From positions 1,193,495 through 1,257,494 of the forward strand of contig NZ_JAWXCX010000001.1 of NCBI RefSeq assembly GCF_033845285.1: a stretch of 64,000 bases of DNA, read 5' to 3'. Of the stretch, positions 8,762-17,969 are shown one piece after another; position 1 is the first letter of the stretch, and every line of letters begins with the position of its first letter. A program made the translations under genes and the position numbers. The DNA comes from Marinococcus sp. PL1-022 (GTDB lineage Bacteria > Bacillota > Bacilli > Bacillales > Marinococcaceae). The notes under the pieces were generated by a model, which was given only the letters and a program-made list of their open reading frames with translations, had not been told where the DNA came from and ran no database searches.

Positions 8762-10876
8762 ATGGCGTTGGATCAAAGGAGTTTGGAAATTTTAAGCAAT
8801 TTGCTGGAAACGGAGGAGCCATTATCCGTTTCTTACCTGGCAGGGACTTTTCAGGTCTCGGAACGAAGCATTTATCTGGACCTGGATAAAATCAGTCACT
8901 GGATGAAGGAAAACCATTTTTCCGGCCTGGGCCATCAAAGATCCAGGGGATACTTTATCGAGCCGTTCATGAAAAGGGCTATTGCAGAGAGCGGGATACT
9001 GTATCAGCAGGAATACATTTATTCACGCGAGGAAAGAAAATCGGTTATTTACCTTATTTTAATCAGCAGCGTAAAGGATAAATGGATGGTAGCTGATTTT
9101 CAGGAGCTGTTCCGTGTGAGCCGCAACACGGTTTTAGATGATGTCCGCCTGCTTCGGGAAGAGCTGAAAGCGTGGTCGTTGTCGATATCCTTTGATTTGA
9201 CGGAGGGCTATCGCATCAAGGGATTGGAAAAGGATAAACGCCGTAAGATCAGTCATTTGCTGCATTATCATTTTACAGAGGAAGGACGTTTTTCCTTTTC
9301 TTTTTTCTCCAGGCTCGGGGAATCGATGAATTTTTTGCAATATTCTGCTGTAAAGCATATTGAAACAGTTATTCATCAGATTGAAGAGGCTGCAGGGATA
9401 GAATACACTGATGACATTATTGAACAGCTGAGTGTACGTTTTGCTTTCTTCCTGCGTCGTTCTAAGCATGGAAAGCATATACAGCTTGACCCGGCAGAAC
9501 GGGAAGTTATTGTGAATACGCATCTCTACGAAATATCAAAACAGCATTTACATGTGCTTCCTTTATCAGAAGGAATATCGGCTGCTGAAGAGATCATCTA
9601 CTTTACGGCGCATCTTCTGAGTGCACGTACGAACCGTATTTCTGAATCGATGTGGGGAGAGCTTGGAAGATCAGAGCTGTTGGCAGCGATTTATTCTTTC
9701 ATTCGAGAATTCGAAAAATTCGCACTCGTGGAAATCGAGGATAAAAGAGGCCTGGCCAACAATCTTTCGATTCACCTGCAGCCGGCCATCTTCCGGATGC
9801 GCTACGGAATACAAATGAAGGATAAATCCCTGGAAAAAGTTAGAGAAAATTTAAATGATGTATATATTTTAACGAAACAATCCAAGCACGTTTTAGAAAC
9901 CTTCCTCGGCCAGGTGATCCCGGACGAGGAGACAGCTTATCTGGCCATGCATTTTGGAAGCTGGCTGCAGCAGGAAGGTCTCGCACCGGTAAAGAAATGG
10001 AAAATGCTGATTGTCTGCCATAGCGGTATCGGCACTTCCAGGCTGCTCGAGAGTCAGCTGCGTGATCTGCTTTCGGATATCGAAATTATAGATACGGTAT
10101 CACTGCGTCAGTACCATGATATGGATATCAGCGACGTCGACTACATTGTTTCCACAATATCGATTCCGGAGCGGGAAATTCCAGTCATTCACGTACCTAT
10201 AGTTTTTAGCGAAACGGATAAAGAAATACTGCTCAATCAAATTAACGGACGCTGGAAGCAGAAAAGCTTCAGCCGGGAGCAGCAGATGAAGCAGCTGATG
10301 AAAATCATTGGCAGGTATGCAAAGATTCAGGATGCCAAAGGGTTGTCGGGTGAATTACAGGGATGGATGCAGCCTGAATTACTGCGGGCAGCAAACACAA
10401 ACAAACAGACCTCTTCATTAGAGCATGTTTTGCCGGCGGAACATATACGTATGCTTCCTTCAGCAGGTTCATGGCAGGAGGCTGTCGAAGAAGCGTCCGT
10501 TCCGCTTATAGAAAATAATGTTATCAGCAGAGAGTACGTCACAGCCATGCGCCAGAATTTACTGGAGCAGGGGCCCTATGTAGTCATCGCACCCGAAATT
10601 GCCATGCCGCATGCAAGTTCAGATGCAGGTGTCCATCAGCTGGGCTTCAGCCTCTTATTGCTTGAAAATCCGGTAGACATGATTGGCAAATCAGTAAAAC
10701 TTCTTATTGTGGTAGCTTCTCCGGATGACCATAGCCATTTAAGAGCACTGGCAGAGCTGAATCAATTACTCTATGATGCCGGGAAACGCGAAGCGTTACT
10801 CCATGTCAGGGACCAGGAATCGTTAGTCAGTATAATTCATCCTGTAGAGCAGGACTCAGCCTCTTCCATATATTAA
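8762..10876 (+). CDS. PRD-containing PTS transcriptional activator (BglG/MtlR type)
   Basis: Regulator whose activity is set by PTS phosphorylation. Domain order in 704 aa: HTH_11 (LAGTFQVSERSIYLDLDKI), Mga-type second HTH (FQELFRVSRNTVLDDVRLL), PRD1 (around HIETVIHQIEEA), PRD2 (around HLQPAIFRMRYGI), an EIIB-like domain with Cys in LIVCHSGIGTSRLL, and a C-terminal EIIA-like domain with the phospho-histidine in IAMPHASS. The start is ATG at 8762 with AAGGAAGG upstream; an in-frame ATG 27 bases earlier has no ribosome binding site. It leads directly into the EIIA, EIIB and EIIC genes and very likely activates them and perhaps the divergent aldolase. The DNA-binding, non-antiterminator class is inferred from the domain order. 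Confidence 0.93.
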   Translation: MALDQRSLEILSNLLETEEPLSVSYLAGTFQVSERSIYLDLDKISHWMKENHFSGLGHQRSRGYFIEPFMKRAIAESGILYQQEYIYSREERKSVIYLILISSVKDKWMVADFQELFRVSRNTVLDDVRLLREELKAWSLSISFDLTEGYRIKGLEKDKRRKISHLLHYHFTEEGRFSFSFFSRLGESMNFLQYSAVKHIETVIHQIEEAAGIEYTDDIIEQLSVRFAFFLRRSKHGKHIQLDPAEREVIVNTHLYEISKQHLHVLPLSEGISAAEEIIYFTAHLLSARTNRISESMWGELGRSELLAAIYSFIREFEKFALVEIEDKRGLANNLSIHLQPAIFRMRYGIQMKDKSLEKVRENLNDVYILTKQSKHVLETFLGQVIPDEETAYLAMHFGSWLQQEGLAPVKKWKMLIVCHSGIGTSRLLESQLRDLLSDIEIIDTVSLRQYHDMDISDVDYIVSTISIPEREIPVIHVPIVFSETDKEILLNQINGRWKQKSFSREQQMKQLMKIIGRYAKIQDAKGLSGELQGWMQPELLRAANTNKQTSSLEHVLPAEHIRMLPSAGSWQEAVEEASVPLIENNVISREYVTAMRQNLLEQGPYVVIAPEIAMPHASSDAGVHQLGFSLLLLENPVDMIGKSVKLLIVVASPDDHSHLRALAELNQLLYDAGKREALLHVRDQESLVSIIHPVEQDSASSIY

Positions 10877-10892
10877 TAAATTAGGTGATAGA

Positions 10893-11342
10893 ATGAAATT
10901 TTTACCAGAAGAAATGATAAATGTACAGCATCCTGTGTCTTCACCAGAAGAGGCCATTAGGGCAGCTGGGGATTTGTTGGAAAAGGAAAAAACAATAAGT
11001 TCTTCATATATTCAGGCAATGGTGGAGGCCTATATTTCCCAGGGGGCATATTTTGTATTGGCGCCTGGCGTTGCTGTCCCTCATGCAAGGCCGCAGGACG
11101 GGGCTTTAGAGTCCGCTATCTCCTTTGTACAGCTGGAAGAGCCTGTTGTATTTGGTCATTCGACAAATGATCCTGTCACATTGGTATTTGGGCTAAGTGC
11201 AGCATCGAATGACGAACATCTTCACATTTTGCAGAAACTAACGATGCTGTTAAACGATCCATCAACGATAGAACATATGAAGAAAGCGCAGAACGTAGAA
11301 GATATTAAAAAAATTATTCAAAGGAGCGGGATGAAGAAATGA
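10893..11342 (+). CDS. PTS sugar transporter subunit IIA (ascorbate/mannitol-fructose fold)
   Basis: 149-aa free-standing EIIA that passes phosphate from HPr to EIIB. The phosphorylated histidine is H64 in GVAVPHARP, typical of the PTS_EIIA_2 family. It follows the regulator by 16 bases, and its end overlaps the start of the EIIB gene (ATGA), so production of the two is coupled. With the UlaA-like EIIC downstream, the ascorbate-type complex is the best assignment; the substrate itself is not shown by the sequence. Confidence 0.92.
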   Translation: MKFLPEEMINVQHPVSSPEEAIRAAGDLLEKEKTISSSYIQAMVEAYISQGAYFVLAPGVAVPHARPQDGALESAISFVQLEEPVVFGHSTNDPVTLVFGLSAASNDEHLHILQKLTMLLNDPSTIEHMKKAQNVEDIKKIIQRSGMKK

Positions 11343-11608
11343 AAATTTTAACGGTATGTGGTTTGGGACAAGGAACGAGCCTGATTTTGAAAATGAATGT
11401 TGAAACCGCCCTGGAACAGAAAAATATCGAAGCGGATGTTGAGCATATGGACGTTTCGTCCGCATCCGGCGTGCAGGCAGATTATATTATTACCAACCAG
11501 GAATTAGCCCCCAACCTAGAAGGACATAAAGCAAAGCTGATAATTGTGCAGAACTATTTTGATCCTAACGAAATCAGCCAGGCGATTGATGAGCAGATGC
11601 AAGACTAA
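11339..11608 (+). CDS. PTS sugar transporter subunit IIB, ascorbate type
   Basis: 89-aa EIIB with the phospho-cysteine at C7 in the loop VCGLGQGTSL, as in SgaB/UlaB proteins. It receives phosphate from EIIA and passes it to the sugar bound by EIIC. It overlaps the EIIA gene by 4 bases and is followed after about 30 bases by EIIC. It is complete for its family. Confidence 0.92.
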   Translation: MKILTVCGLGQGTSLILKMNVETALEQKNIEADVEHMDVSSASGVQADYIITNQELAPNLEGHKAKLIIVQNYFDPNEISQAIDEQMQD

Positions 11609-11637
11609 TTAAGAGTGCACACATAGGGGGATTAAGC

Positions 11638-12939
11638 ATGGAATTTGTGTTTTGGCTAGCAGATAATTTCTTTGGTACACCAGCTATACTTATTGGGTTA
11701 ATTGTATTAATCGGACTGCTTCTGCAAAAAAAGAGAGCCAATCAGGTTATCACCGGGACGTTCAAAGCGATCATCGGCTTTCTGATCATCACAGCCGGTG
11801 CGGGTATTATTACAGGCTCACTCGAAGTTTTCGAGCCGTTATGGGCAGAAGTGTTTGGTTTGGATTACGCTTCCATCTCCAACTATATGGGGCAGGAAAC
11901 GTTTAATGCAGAGTTTGGCAGCGTAGTTACACTTTCGATGACGTTCGGCTTTTTGATCAACGTATTGCTCGCACGATTTACACCGTTAAAATATATTTAT
12001 TTAACCGGACATATGATGTTTTGGACCTCGACGATATTTGCCGGAATCATTGTTCATGCATCTGGCGGAAATGCGAATATGCTCGGCATGGTGGCATTTT
12101 TATCTATCGTTCTTGGGATTTATTGGACAGTGCAGCCGGCTATTGTTCAGCCTTTCATGAGAAAGATTATGGGTAATAATGAAGTAGCTCTTGGGCATAC
12201 AAGCGCTTCTGTTGGGCTATTATCTGCCCTTGCTGGAAAGCTGGTCGGTAAGAATTCACAAAATACGGAAGACGTTAAATTGCCGAAAGGGCTTGAGTTT
12301 TTAAGGGATTCCAACGTTATTACAGCGCTTACCATGGCCCTTCTGTTTGTATCTGGTGCTATTATCATTACTCTCCGGAACAGCCCGGGTTCGGAAGAGC
12401 TGGAGGCGATGGCTGGAAGTCAGAGCTTTATCGTTTACGCCCTTATTCAGTCATTTACGTTCGCAGCCGGTATTGCCGTCGTTCTGACGGGTGTGAGAAT
12501 GTTTATCGGGGAAATCGTACCCGCGTTCCGTGGTATAGCGACTAAAATCGTACCTGGAGCAAAGCCGGCCCTGGACAACCCGATTGTCTTTCCTTCCGCA
12601 CCAAACGCAGTGATCGTAGGATTTATTGGAGCCTTTTTGGGAGCCCTCGTCTGGCTGGCGGTTCTCGGTAACACCGTGAGTTATATATTTGTTCCAACAA
12701 TGATCGTTTTATTTTTCCACGGCGCGACAGCAGGGGTATTTGGCAACATTACCGGAGGCATCAGAGGAGCATTTATGGGCGGACTTATAACGGCTACGGT
12801 TGTGGCCTGGGGCCAGTTCGTTATGGTGCGTATGCTGCTGCCGACTACCGTTCCGGATACAGCAATGTGGGCTGCAGATTCTGATATGTTCATCCTTGGA
12901 CCGATCGTGTACTGGCTTGCCCATTTATTCTTTGGATAA
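11638..12939 (+). CDS. PTS sugar transporter subunit IIC, ascorbate (UlaA/SgaT) type
   Basis: Integral membrane permease of 433 aa with about ten hydrophobic segments; it begins with an N-terminal membrane segment followed by LLQKKRANQVITGTFKAIIG, characteristic of the UlaA/SgaT family. It carries the substrate across the membrane while EIIB phosphorylates it. ATG at 11638 has AGGGGG upstream. The downstream genes differ from the classical ascorbate (ula) set: there is no UlaG, UlaD, UlaE or UlaF. The substrate is therefore probably a related sugar acid or lactone rather than ascorbate (inference). Confidence 0.9.
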   Translation: MEFVFWLADNFFGTPAILIGLIVLIGLLLQKKRANQVITGTFKAIIGFLIITAGAGIITGSLEVFEPLWAEVFGLDYASISNYMGQETFNAEFGSVVTLSMTFGFLINVLLARFTPLKYIYLTGHMMFWTSTIFAGIIVHASGGNANMLGMVAFLSIVLGIYWTVQPAIVQPFMRKIMGNNEVALGHTSASVGLLSALAGKLVGKNSQNTEDVKLPKGLEFLRDSNVITALTMALLFVSGAIIITLRNSPGSEELEAMAGSQSFIVYALIQSFTFAAGIAVVLTGVRMFIGEIVPAFRGIATKIVPGAKPALDNPIVFPSAPNAVIVGFIGAFLGALVWLAVLGNTVSYIFVPTMIVLFFHGATAGVFGNITGGIRGAFMGGLITATVVAWGQFVMVRMLLPTTVPDTAMWAADSDMFILGPIVYWLAHLFFG

Positions 12940-12980
12940 TAATGCTGGTATAGTCTACTAAACAGGAAGGTGAAAGAATA

Positions 12981-13973
12981 ATGCCGTTCGTTCGAACGCT
13001 CCACGGAGATATATCTCCAGAGGAAATGAAAATTACTTATGCACACGAGCATATTGTCTGCCGGCCGCCCTATTGGGTGGAGAAAAAGGAATCAGATTTG
13101 TTGTTGGATGATAAAGAAAAATCACTGTTGGATGTACAGGATTTCGTAGACCTTGGCGGCAAAACCATTGTTGATGCTACTGCTGTGGACTATGGCAGAG
13201 ACGTTGCGGCTGTTGCAGACATTGCTGAACGTCTTTCCATGCATATCATAGGCACCGCCGGGTTTAATAAAAGCTTTCTATGGGATGCGGCTATTCCCGT
13301 CCATCTTCAGAAGAAGCTGGGCGAATTTAGAAGCTACGGTGATTGGATCGAGCATACCTCTGTCCAGGGGCTCACAAACCATGTAACAGCAGAGGTGGAA
13401 CAGGGGCTGGAAGATACCAGCCACCGGGCAGGGCAGGTGAAATTCGGTACCGGCTACAACCGTATTACGCCGCTGGAGGAGAAAACGATCCGTGCAGTAG
13501 CGAGGGCTCATCATGAAACGGGGGCGCCTGTACATTCCCATACTGAAGTAGGCACGATGGCTTTAGAGCAAATTGAGCTGCTGAAAAAAGAAGACGTTCC
13601 TTTGGACAGAGTGAGCTTTGGCCATATGGATCGGAACCCTGATCCTTATTACCATGAGCAGGTAGCGAAGACAGGCGCTTTCCTGAGCTTTGATGGCATT
13701 GGGAAAATCAAATATGCGCCAGAGAGCACGCGGCTGCATTGTATTTTTAAGCTGGTGGAAAAAGGATATGCTTCTCAAATTCTGATTAGCGGGGATACAG
13801 CGAGGAAGTCCTATTACAGACACTACGATTACGGCCCGGGCCTGGCCTATATTTTAGAAAGCTGGGTGCCCCGTTTTATCGATGAGGCAGACCAGCTCGG
13901 TCTGGATGGCAAAAATTTAATTCATCAGTTTTTCGTCGAAAATCCAGCCAGATGCATGACTTTTCACCGGTAA
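12981..13973 (+). CDS. Phosphotriesterase-family hydrolase, probable phosphorylated sugar lactonase
   Basis: Binuclear metal amidohydrolase of the phosphotriesterase fold, 330 aa. Metal ligands are visible as H22 and H24 (AHEH), bridging lysine K154 (VKFGTGYN), H187 (HSHTE), H215 (FGHMDRN) and D272 (ISGDTARK). Members of this subgroup in Listeria (Lmo2620) and Bacillus halodurans (Bh0225) were reported to hydrolyse 5-phosphorylated sugar lactones. Placed right after an ascorbate-type PTS, it most likely opens the lactone phosphate produced on import. AGGAAGGTG precedes the ATG. The exact lactone is unknown. Confidence 0.88.
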   Translation: MPFVRTLHGDISPEEMKITYAHEHIVCRPPYWVEKKESDLLLDDKEKSLLDVQDFVDLGGKTIVDATAVDYGRDVAAVADIAERLSMHIIGTAGFNKSFLWDAAIPVHLQKKLGEFRSYGDWIEHTSVQGLTNHVTAEVEQGLEDTSHRAGQVKFGTGYNRITPLEEKTIRAVARAHHETGAPVHSHTEVGTMALEQIELLKKEDVPLDRVSFGHMDRNPDPYYHEQVAKTGAFLSFDGIGKIKYAPESTRLHCIFKLVEKGYASQILISGDTARKSYYRHYDYGPGLAYILESWVPRFIDEADQLGLDGKNLIHQFFVENPARCMTFHR

Positions 13974-13990
13974 ATAGGAGGAAATCAACT

Positions 13991-14743
13991 ATGGAAATTG
14001 CATTTGCACGGTCTACAGAAATAAAGGAAAAGATTGAAGAACGCCCGGCAGCTGTATTACCGGTAGGGGCAGTAGAAGCCCACGGGGCCCATCTGCCGCT
14101 TGGCACAGATAATATATTGGCGGAACGGCTGGCCAAACGGCTCGCTGAGGAAACACAAAGCTTTCAGCTGCCGCTTTTACCGTACGGCCAGGTGTGGAGC
14201 CTGAAGCAGTTCCCCGGATCCATTAGTATCACAAATGATGTGCTGATAAATACGATTGTCTCGATTGGTGAAAGTCTTTACCAGCAAGGGTTCTGTATTT
14301 TTGCCATCGTAAACGGGCACCTGGGAAATCAGACAGCTTTAAAAGAAGCGGCGAGAGTGTTATATGAACGTTTTCCGGATCTTCGGGTTTTTTACTTCTT
14401 TTATCCAGGACTCAATCAGAAGCGAAAGGAAGTAGAAGAATCGGCGGTGCATCACTCCTATTTTCACGCCTGTGAAATTGAAACATCCATGATGCGGTAC
14501 GTGGCGCCTGGGCACGTTGATATGAGCCGGGCCATTGACGATCCTCCCCATATTCCGATCGAAGCAGATTTTACACCGACCCCCTGGGAGGTATTCACCG
14601 AAACGGCAGTTCTGGGTGAAGCGACAAAAGCAACGGCTGAAAAAGGAGAAATCATTATTGAACACGCTTTGCAGCAAATGAAGATGATGATGGACCGTGC
14701 CTATGAGGAATGCAAAAAAACAAGAAAGGAGAATAAAAAATGA
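13991..14743 (+). CDS. Creatininase-family amidohydrolase
   Basis: Metal-dependent hydrolase of the creatinine amidohydrolase family, 250 aa. The family motif GAVEAHGAHLPLGTD supplies metal ligands E29, H31 and D40, and NGHLGNQ supplies H110. Known members hydrolyse cyclic amides or formamides, so its place in a sugar-lactone operon is unexplained. The start is ATG at 13991 behind TAGGAGGAAA; an in-frame ATG at 13952 lies inside the preceding gene and has no ribosome binding site. It overlaps the next gene by 4 bases (ATGA). No signal peptide, so the product is cytoplasmic. Confidence 0.88.
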   Translation: MEIAFARSTEIKEKIEERPAAVLPVGAVEAHGAHLPLGTDNILAERLAKRLAEETQSFQLPLLPYGQVWSLKQFPGSISITNDVLINTIVSIGESLYQQGFCIFAIVNGHLGNQTALKEAARVLYERFPDLRVFYFFYPGLNQKRKEVEESAVHHSYFHACEIETSMMRYVAPGHVDMSRAIDDPPHIPIEADFTPTPWEVFTETAVLGEATKATAEKGEIIIEHALQQMKMMMDRAYEECKKTRKENKK

Positions 14744-15468
14744 TTGAAACGTATTTTAATCGTATCCATCAACAGCTCGAGCAGGTACAAAAGTCGCAAA
14801 CCGAGCCGATGACTCAGGCAGCTGCCCATATGGCTAAATCACTCCAGCAAGGGGGGATTATTCAATTATTTGGATGCGGACACTCCCATTTACTGACGCT
14901 CGATGTGTATTACCGTGCAGGAGGAATGGTGCCTGTTCAGCCTATTCTCCATGAACCATTAATGCTTCATGAAGGTGCTCTGCGTTCATCCGAACTGGAA
15001 AGAAAAAATCACTATGCAGAAACGTTTTTGAAGGAACAAACGATCAAACCGGAAGATACAGTGATTGTCATTTCTACTTCTGGAAGAAATCCTGTGCCAG
15101 TGGACGTTGCTTTGGAAGCAAAAAAAGCTGAAGCCACAGTAGTCGTAATTACATCAATCGCCTATTCAAGCAGTCAACCATCCCGGCATGAACAGGGATA
15201 TAGGCTGGCTGATGTGGCAGATGTTGTGATCGACAACGCCGCTCCCCCGGGAGACGCTCTGCTGGAACTGGAGGAGGTGGAGGTGCCGTTTGGTCCCAGC
15301 TCCACTGCGGTAGGAGCTACTATTCTCCAAGCTGTGATGGCTCAGACGGTCCAGGAGCTTACCAGCTTAGGCATTGATCCACCTGTATTTCTTAGTGGGA
15401 ATATTGACGGGGCAGATGAGCGAAACAAACGGTTGATTGAATCCTATAAGGATCGTATAAAATTATAA
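14740..15468 (+). CDS. SIS-domain protein, UPF0309 family
   Basis: 242-aa protein with a sugar isomerase (SIS) fold: the phosphosugar loop LFGCGHSHL, VIVISTSGRNPVPVDVA, and the terminal motif GPSSTAVGATILQAV. SIS domains isomerise or sense phosphosugars; the UPF0309 group has no settled reaction. It is the last gene of the PTS operon, overlaps the creatininase gene, and has AAAGGAG upstream. It could be an isomerase for the acid-sugar phosphate or a sensor. A terminator follows at 15500. Confidence 0.88.
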   Translation: MIETYFNRIHQQLEQVQKSQTEPMTQAAAHMAKSLQQGGIIQLFGCGHSHLLTLDVYYRAGGMVPVQPILHEPLMLHEGALRSSELERKNHYAETFLKEQTIKPEDTVIVISTSGRNPVPVDVALEAKKAEATVVVITSIAYSSSQPSRHEQGYRLADVADVVIDNAAPPGDALLELEEVEVPFGPSSTAVGATILQAVMAQTVQELTSLGIDPPVFLSGNIDGADERNKRLIESYKDRIKL

Positions 15469-15499
15469 GCTCGTATGAAAAACAAGATTTTTATACGGG

Positions 15500-15530
15500 A
15501 GCCCTGATGCGAAACAGCATCAGGGCTTTT
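15500..15530 (+). terminator. Intrinsic terminator of the PTS-lactonase operon
   Basis: A perfect 11-bp stem AGCCCTGATGC / GCATCAGGGCT with a GAAACA loop, followed by a short T run. It ends the 8.8-15.5 kb operon just before the converging gene that ends at 15542. Confidence 0.9.
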
Positions 15531-15541
15531 CAATGTAGAGA

Positions 15542-16513
15542 TTAATAAAATACTGACTTTAATGCCTTCAAAATATCACGACCGAGTTGCTGGGTTGTTT
15601 TCTTTTTCCCAGAAGATCTGTACAGATCGACGTTCAGGTTAAACTCTTGATTTATCTGGCGCAGCACAGGTTTCGCGATTTCCTTTTCCTGCAGATCGGA
15701 ATTGTATACGATAATTGTTCCACTGTCGTACTGTTGGATAAGGTATTTGGTGCTTCCTGAAGTGACCGTTACCTCCTGTCGCAGACTTCCAGGTTCAGCG
15801 GGATTTCTGGAGCGTTTGGCTGCAGCCTTCTGGCTGTCCAGGATATGACGGATAAACGCTTTTAACGTATGGCGGACGTATTCTGAAATAGGTTCGATTT
15901 CGCCCCGCGCCTCTTTTTCCAGCATTAACCGGATGAGGGAAACAATCGAGAAACCGTCGTTTCCCGTCCAGGTGCACCAGGCTTTGCGGTGGGGAGCGAT
16001 GTCTTCTTCCCGTAATTCCGCGTAAGCTTCCTGGAGCGGACCTCGAGAAGCTTCCGGAGTTAAATAGATCATTGTCACCGCTGTTTCGTTTTGATCTTCA
16101 AGATCTTCGCGAACCGCAAAGTATTCGCGCCGGAACTGATCCTTCGTCGCTGCCTGCGGCCGGATTTTATTTTCGATTAATACCCGGTGTATTTCTGTTG
16201 ATTCGGACTGATAACCTGCAGCGGAATTAGCTAAATAAAATCGCAGATCCAAATCGATGAATAATTTTCGTTCGTCCAGCTGATAGGGACTTTCAAAAAT
16301 AACTTCTGTTTCAGATAGAGAATGCTGCTGCAGTATATATGTAAACCGTCCGTTTAAAGCCTCTGTCTCGTTTAAAGCTTCGAGGAAGCTCTGAAGAAAA
16401 ACATTACCTAAACCGTGGGGCTCTTTTGTTGACAATAAGTATCCAAGCATAGCACTCATGTTCTCTTCATTTAATTTTCCGTTGCCCATGCTCAGGGCTT
16501 GAAAGATATTCAT
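15542..16513 (-). CDS. PD-(D/E)XK nuclease superfamily protein of unknown role
   Basis: 323-aa protein. Residues 85-130 show a PD-(D/E)XK-like core: acidic residues in FIDLDLRF (D87, D89), then VLIENKIRPQ with E114 and K116, followed by a Gln/Arg-rich helix (DQFRREY). The N-terminal part (NEENMSAMLGYLLS) resembles the helical lead-in of PD-(D/E)XK proteins found in defence or phage contexts. The last ~75 residues form a separate basic domain after a Ser/Arg-rich linker. The gene stands alone on the minus strand with AAAAGAGGTG before its ATG. Function is not known; nuclease activity is inferred from the motif only. Confidence 0.7.
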   Translation of the reverse strand: MNIFQALSMGNGKLNEENMSAMLGYLLSTKEPHGLGNVFLQSFLEALNETEALNGRFTYILQQHSLSETEVIFESPYQLDERKLFIDLDLRFYLANSAAGYQSESTEIHRVLIENKIRPQAATKDQFRREYFAVREDLEDQNETAVTMIYLTPEASRGPLQEAYAELREEDIAPHRKAWCTWTGNDGFSIVSLIRLMLEKEARGEIEPISEYVRHTLKAFIRHILDSQKAAAKRSRNPAEPGSLRQEVTVTSGSTKYLIQQYDSGTIIVYNSDLQEKEIAKPVLRQINQEFNLNVDLYRSSGKKKTTQQLGRDILKALKSVFY

Positions 16514-16661
16514 AATGACACCTCTTTTCGTAACTATTCAAATATATATAAATATGAAAAATACTCCCTTCCAAGCAAAACAGATGAAGTATTACATCAG
16601 CTTGCTTAAAAGGAAGTATATCAGCATGCGTGTATTTTTTTGAAGTTAGATTCCCGGTTGT

Positions 16662-17792
16662 TCACGACCGCCTGCGAATCATCGGCACCCATTTCATGTG
16701 CGTCCCGATGCGCCAAATCCACTCCAGCGGGCCGTAGTAAAAGTATTTCAACCACAGCGGGCTGGCGAGCAGCTGTGCGGCAAACACCACCAGACCGATA
16801 AATAGCGCGAACACGTAGCCCGGGGGATCCCAGATGCCCATGCCGTTAAAAAACGTCCGTCCGCTTTCCTGAAACAAGCTCACGAAAATGACCGACTGTA
16901 GCAGGTAATGGGTAAAGGTCAATTTCCCGACGGCGGTAAATGAGGTGAGAAAGAGGCTGATGCTTTTGCGGCTCGTACCAGCCAAAAGCAGCCCGAGGCC
17001 TAGCCCTAAGCTCACCAGAAATGCATACACGTCGTCGAGATGAGCGACCAGCGGGCTGGCGGCTCCGGTATACAGAGCGGCTTTTCCAAGAAGTCCGACA
17101 AGGAGAAAAAGGACGGCGAGCCGCCATTTGCGGTCGCGATCGTCCAGGGCTCTTGAAAAGATGCCGCTGCGATAGGCGTACATCCCAAAAAAGAAATAAC
17201 CAAAATGATCGATCATCGTCGACCATTCAATCAGCAGGTATTCCACGCCGGTCGGATATGTTTGATTTGTCGGCAGAGCATCCTTCATCCACCGCTCCGG
17301 GTTCATCTGAAAAGAGGTATAGCCATCCAGCAGGTCGATACCGGTGGAATAGCCGAGCCAGAACAGGAAGGCAAGCCCGAGCAGCCAGTTGGCTGGAAGC
17401 CGTAGGCACGTGAGCAGCACGAGTCCCGCGGAGGCATACATAAGTAAAATGTCGCCCGCCCATACAAAGAAGCCGTGAAGGCCCCCGACGAAAAACAGGA
17501 TCACAAGCCGCCGGATGAGGGTCGGATAGGGATTTGTGCCCTTTGTATGCAGCCGGCTGTAAATAAGCACGAGACTGATGCCAAACATCATCGCAAACAG
17601 CGGCCGGGCGCTGTCCTCGAATACGATGGCGACGGTTGTTTCAATAGCGGTGCCGAGCCAGGTTGGATTGGCCGGGTTCACTAACGCGAGGCCGAAGATA
17701 TTAACGATAAATATCGCAAACAAGGCGAAGCCGCGTATTTGATCAAGTATGTCGATGCGCGGGCCCTGAGCGCCGCCCTGGGGAATTGCCAT
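16662..17792 (-). CDS. DUF418 domain-containing membrane protein
   Basis: 376-aa polytopic membrane protein. The N-terminal motif RIDILDQIRGFALFAIFIVNIFGL and the C-terminal block GKLTFTHYLLQSVIF...GPLEWIWR are typical of the YeiB/DUF418 family, whose function is poorly known. About ten membrane segments are visible. I chose ATG at 17792; an upstream in-frame TTG (17813) has no ribosome binding site, but that of the ATG is also weak. It lies downstream of the PhoD-type phosphatase on the same strand with about 180 bases between, so it may be a separate unit. Confidence 0.85.
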   Translation of the reverse strand: MAIPQGGAQGPRIDILDQIRGFALFAIFIVNIFGLALVNPANPTWLGTAIETTVAIVFEDSARPLFAMMFGISLVLIYSRLHTKGTNPYPTLIRRLVILFFVGGLHGFFVWAGDILLMYASAGLVLLTCLRLPANWLLGLAFLFWLGYSTGIDLLDGYTSFQMNPERWMKDALPTNQTYPTGVEYLLIEWSTMIDHFGYFFFGMYAYRSGIFSRALDDRDRKWRLAVLFLLVGLLGKAALYTGAASPLVAHLDDVYAFLVSLGLGLGLLLAGTSRKSISLFLTSFTAVGKLTFTHYLLQSVIFVSLFQESGRTFFNGMGIWDPPGYVFALFIGLVVFAAQLLASPLWLKYFYYGPLEWIWRIGTHMKWVPMIRRRS

Positions 17793-17891
17793 ACGAAAAC
17801 CTACTTTCTGCAAGGGAACTTGTTCTGGGGTGTTGATCTAGGATGGGGCAAAGAACCCTCATAGAGGATATACGAAACTCAGGCAGAAAAT

Positions 17892-17926
17892 AAAGGGCCG
17901 GAAGTCGGGCAGGCTTTATTCACTCC
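17892..17926. repeat. 35-bp repeat, copy 1 (after the phosphatase gene)
   Basis: This stretch matches 19899-19933 at 29 of 35 positions, and all differences are transitions. Both copies begin AAAG(G/A)GCCGGAAG and lie just downstream of minus-strand genes. The shared sequence has only short stems, so it is not a classical terminator by eye. Confidence 0.6.
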
Positions 17927-17969
17927 AGGCGGCCTTGGACTATCTCATCCGCAGAACCGGGCCCTTTGC

